Shown here: positions 59,134 through 60,802 of the stretch, piece after piece | Layout: every line of letters starts with the position of its first letter | Numbering within the stretch: the first letter of the stretch is position 1 | IMG/VR virus record: IMGVR_UViG_3300025127_000031 | Coordinates: 1 to 60,802 of that record | From: a virus | Strand: one strand, 5' to 3' | DNA: 60,802 nt | The notes under the pieces: generated by a model | What the model was told of the DNA's origin: nothing | What the model saw: only the letters and a program-made list of their open reading frames with translations | Databases searched by the model: none | Translations under genes and position numbers: made by a program

Positions 59134-59163
59134 TGCACTGAGGGCCTTCGGGCCTTCTCTGCA
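59134..59163 (+). promoter_or_regulatory. UUCG hairpin enclosed by TGCA
   Basis: AGGGCC-TTCG-GGCCTT stem (59141-59156) is enclosed by TGCA (59134) and TGCA (59160). A stable UUCG-type loop and no T tract suggest an RNA processing or ribosome-spacing role rather than plain termination. A related element is at 59497. Confidence 0.55.
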
Positions 59164-59199
59164 GGACTCTACATCCTGTGTTTTATTGCAACTCAACTC

Positions 59200-59493
59200 A
59201 TGAACCGCGACTCTCTCAAAGAGATCATTAGACAAACTAAATGGATCAATGCCATTGATGAAGACTTTGAACTACAAGTTTCTAAGTCTGGTGTTTTGTT
59301 TGCATTCTTTGCTGTCAATGTAGATGAAGAATCAAATTGGAAGAACATTCCAAGCTATCACTTGAAAAGTGGTTGTATTGATTTCTGTGTTGATGATAAA
59401 TGGTATGACTACCAATTTATAGATAAAGAAATTGATCTCGACAAAGCAAAGACTTGTCGTTGGATCATTGAAGTTCTACGATTAGTTGATTGA
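59200..59493 (+). CDS. Uncharacterised small early protein
   Basis: A 97-residue protein from ATG 59200, preceded by AACTCAACTC as in the leader repeats; a long upstream in-frame extension covers the hairpin and is unlikely. Text such as WINAIDEDFELQVSKSGVLF, FFAVNVDEESNWKNIPS and YQFIDKEIDLDKAKTCRWII suggests an alpha/beta fold. No motif recognised. Confidence 0.5.
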   Translation: MNRDSLKEIIRQTKWINAIDEDFELQVSKSGVLFAFFAVNVDEESNWKNIPSYHLKSGCIDFCVDDKWYDYQFIDKEIDLDKAKTCRWIIEVLRLVD

Positions 59494-59496
59494 TTT

Positions 59497-59528
59497 CTGC
59501 ACTAAGCCCCTACGGGGGTTTTCTGCAG
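59497..59528 (+). promoter_or_regulatory. Hairpin AAGCCCC/GGGGGTT enclosed by CTGCA
   Basis: AAGCCCC (59504-59510) pairs with GGGGG(TT) around TAC, within CTGCA (59497) and TGCAG (59524). It matches the plan of 59134 (stop, TGCA, G/C stem, TGCA). Weak T run after it; may combine termination with leader function. Confidence 0.5.
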
Positions 59529-59565
59529 GATTCATTCCTGCACAATCTTTTATCCAATTCAAATC

Positions 59566-59922
59566 ATGACTACCCTTCACTTGCTGTCTCATGCTGACAG
59601 CTTCATCACTGCTGCCATGCGTCTTTACGCAATTGGCGGCGAACTATTCAACATCACAGCCATTCTGTTTTGTTTGAATTTCATGGCGAATCTTATTCGT
59701 CACACCTACAATGCTGGCTACCAAGTAGGCAAGTTCTACCGTAGACATCTACATAAACCACTGCGATGGTTATTTGTACACGCTATTGCTCTGATCATCT
59801 TGCTTACTCAACTTGCTTGGGAAGGAGCAGTAGTGGTCTATACCAATCGCCAAGAGATCTATGATGCTTGTGCTCATGCATGGCATCAACTTGAACGTCA
59901 ATTCGTTTACGAATACGCTTAA
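59566..59922 (+). CDS. Membrane protein with two helices, early
   Basis: A 118-residue protein. LYAIGGELFNITAILFCLNF begins the first membrane span (about 20-45) and LRWLFVHAIALIILLTQLAW the second (66-85). Between them lies a basic, Tyr/His-rich loop (NAGYQVGKFYRRHLHKP). The C-terminal part is polar and aromatic. It resembles small membrane proteins found in picocyanobacterial and phage gene sets, though I cannot name one. A hairpin follows the stop. Confidence 0.55.
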   Translation: MTTLHLLSHADSFITAAMRLYAIGGELFNITAILFCLNFMANLIRHTYNAGYQVGKFYRRHLHKPLRWLFVHAIALIILLTQLAWEGAVVVYTNRQEIYDACAHAWHQLERQFVYEYA

Positions 59923-59925
59923 GTT

Positions 59926-59959
59926 ACCTGGGCAGCACATCTGTGTGTAAGTCCCAGGT
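59926..59959 (+). promoter_or_regulatory. ACCTGGG/CCCAGGT hairpin
   Basis: A seven-pair stem with a 20-base loop directly after the stop of the two-pass membrane protein; the sequence then runs to TTTCAACTCACTTCTTTTCA and the next start, a text like the leader ends at 58,310 and 58,615. Confidence 0.5.
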
Positions 59960-59986
59960 TTCAACTCACTTCTTTTCAAATGATTC

Positions 59987-60139
59987 ATGGAAAGCTACAA
60001 AGTCATCATGGAACACTGGCACACAGAACAATCCATTTTTCTTACAGTCGAAGACTGTAAAGATATGGATGAGTGCATAACCCATGTCAAAGAAGAGTGC
60101 CCTGAGCACATTATTGTTCAAATCTCACGCATCAAATGA
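59987..60139 (+). CDS. Small acidic early protein
   Basis: A 50-residue protein (MESYKVIMEHWHTEQSIFLT and CPEHIIVQISRIK) with a beta-alpha-beta look. I selected the ATG at 59987; an ATG at 59980 belongs to another frame. Its TGA overlaps the next start in ATGA. Confidence 0.5.
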   Translation: MESYKVIMEHWHTEQSIFLTVEDCKDMDECITHVKEECPEHIIVQISRIK

Positions 60140-60324
60140 CTTATTCATTAAACAGAGTTGATCTTACTGAGGATGAGCAGAAATGTATCTTACATTTTCT
60201 GCGAGAGGCTGAGGGGTGTGGCTATCCTTCAGCCAATGAGCCTTGGTATTCCACCATTAACTCAATCTTCCGAAAGTATTACGCCACTCAAATTCAAGAA
60301 GCTCAACCATGGCAAACACTATGA
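60136..60324 (+). CDS. Small early protein
   Basis: A 62-residue protein with an acidic-polar helix (LTEDEQKCILHFLREAEGCG) and a Trp/Tyr-rich end (YPSANEPWYSTINSIFRKYY). Overlaps the following gene by 16 bases. No function recognised. Confidence 0.5.
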   Translation: MTYSLNRVDLTEDEQKCILHFLREAEGCGYPSANEPWYSTINSIFRKYYATQIQEAQPWQTL

Positions 60325-60491
60325 AAACTAAACAAGCCGATGCTCTTGTAACACAATTCTTTGACAAGATTATTGATGACTACTTGTTAGATATCGTCAG
60401 TCAGTGCTCTTATGAAGCACGAGATTCAGACGATGAAATGCAAGCAATCAAGGACTTGCTTTGGAACACCATTCAACAAAGGATCAAATGA
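60309..60491 (+). CDS. Small early protein, helical
   Basis: A 60-residue protein (MANTMKTKQADALVTQFFDK, IIDDYLLDIVSQCSYEARDS), mostly helical and acidic. It overlaps its neighbours by 16 and 4 bases. No family recognised. Confidence 0.5.
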   Translation: MANTMKTKQADALVTQFFDKIIDDYLLDIVSQCSYEARDSDDEMQAIKDLLWNTIQQRIK

Positions 60492-60763
60492 CAACTAAAG
60501 AGATGCAAAACAATGCTATCCAAGCTGCTCGCAAGCATGAGTGGATGGTTTGCACTGAAGGTGATAACCGTGTTGCATGTGTCATTGCATGGAGCAGGCA
60601 ACCAGATACTAACTGGTGCCGGGTATTGACGATTGTTGATGGTATTGGCAAAGTTGAAACTGTTCACCTACCTAAATACTACAAAGATCCCAACGCAACT
60701 GTGATGGGCTCTGACTACGTTGGAGAACATCTCAACCTGTTCAAACTTCAAACTAAATCCTGA
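60488..60763 (+). CDS. Small early protein
   Basis: A 91-residue protein from ATG 60488 (ATGA overlap); a start nine codons upstream is possible but lies within the previous gene. WMVCTEGDNRVACVIAWSRQ and WCRVLTIVDGIGKVETVHLP suggest a small beta barrel, followed by a polar helix-poor tail. Function unknown. Confidence 0.5.
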   Translation: MTTKEMQNNAIQAARKHEWMVCTEGDNRVACVIAWSRQPDTNWCRVLTIVDGIGKVETVHLPKYYKDPNATVMGSDYVGEHLNLFKLQTKS

Positions 60764-60802
60764 TGCCTTATCAAACAATCCGAGTAAAACCTGGACGTTA
60801 TT
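60763..60802 (+). CDS. Start of a further early gene, cut by the window edge
   Basis: The ATG at 60763 overlaps the preceding TGA as TGATG, and the frame (MPYQTIRVKPGRY) remains open to the last base. Only 13 codons are visible, so no product can be named. Confidence 0.35.
   Translation, partial: MPYQTIRVKPGRY

Overview
The window looks like part of the genome of a lytic or formerly temperate cyanophage, most likely a podovirus-like virus with no cellular genes nearby. Genes are densely packed with many 1-4 nt overlaps. A terminase, portal, scaffold, capsid and fibre block fills most of the minus strand. Two small proteins point to a cyanobacterial host with phycobilisomes: one resembles the C-terminal half of CP12 (Calvin-cycle regulator) and one resembles NblA (phycobilisome degradation adaptor). 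Both window ends cut genes, so the genome is longer than shown. I saw no DNA polymerase, RNA polymerase, tRNA, CRISPR array or insertion sequence.

Layout. Bases 1-10,000 hold mostly plus-strand genes: a PD-(D/E)XK exonuclease, a primase-SF3 helicase, a glycosyltransferase, an HNH-like protein behind an unusual repeat-rich leader, the CP12-like gene, and a small membrane protein with a strong candidate -1 frameshift signal. Bases 9,900-20,400 (minus) carry lysis genes (GH19 endolysin with an out-of-frame membrane protein over its 3' end) and five consecutive fibre/tail ORFs built from a shared beta-rich module, the last with a peptidase S74 chaperone. Bases 20,400-24,400 (plus) hold a DNA-binding protein, a Dam-like methyltransferase, dCTP deaminase and DUF3310. 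Bases 24,400-30,300 (minus) hold the NblA-like protein, a GH24 lysozyme, small basic proteins, a 1202-residue probable virion protein and an HNH nuclease. An excisionase-like gene faces a decayed tyrosine-recombinase-like gene at 30,400-31,100.

Bases 31,200-56,600 (minus) form the late morphogenesis block. In transcription order (right to left) it runs through an 1174-residue internal virion protein, several Gly/Ala-rich membrane-active proteins, small charged proteins, large terminase, portal, scaffold (overlapping the portal by 602 nt), major capsid, a decoration-like protein, a lytic transglycosylase and probable tail proteins. A 46-residue C-terminal module of one protein here (46,627-46,869) recurs in a plus-strand protein at 23,976-24,401.

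From 56,725 rightward all genes are short and on the plus strand, typical of phage early genes. A 566-base gene-free stretch in front of them has a cluster of DnaA-box-like sites and hairpins and is a candidate origin. Several of the small genes are preceded by related hairpin leaders, two of which are clear duplicates of about 66 bases. Function calls rest on motifs read by eye; proteins described as probable virion parts are placed by size, composition and position only.
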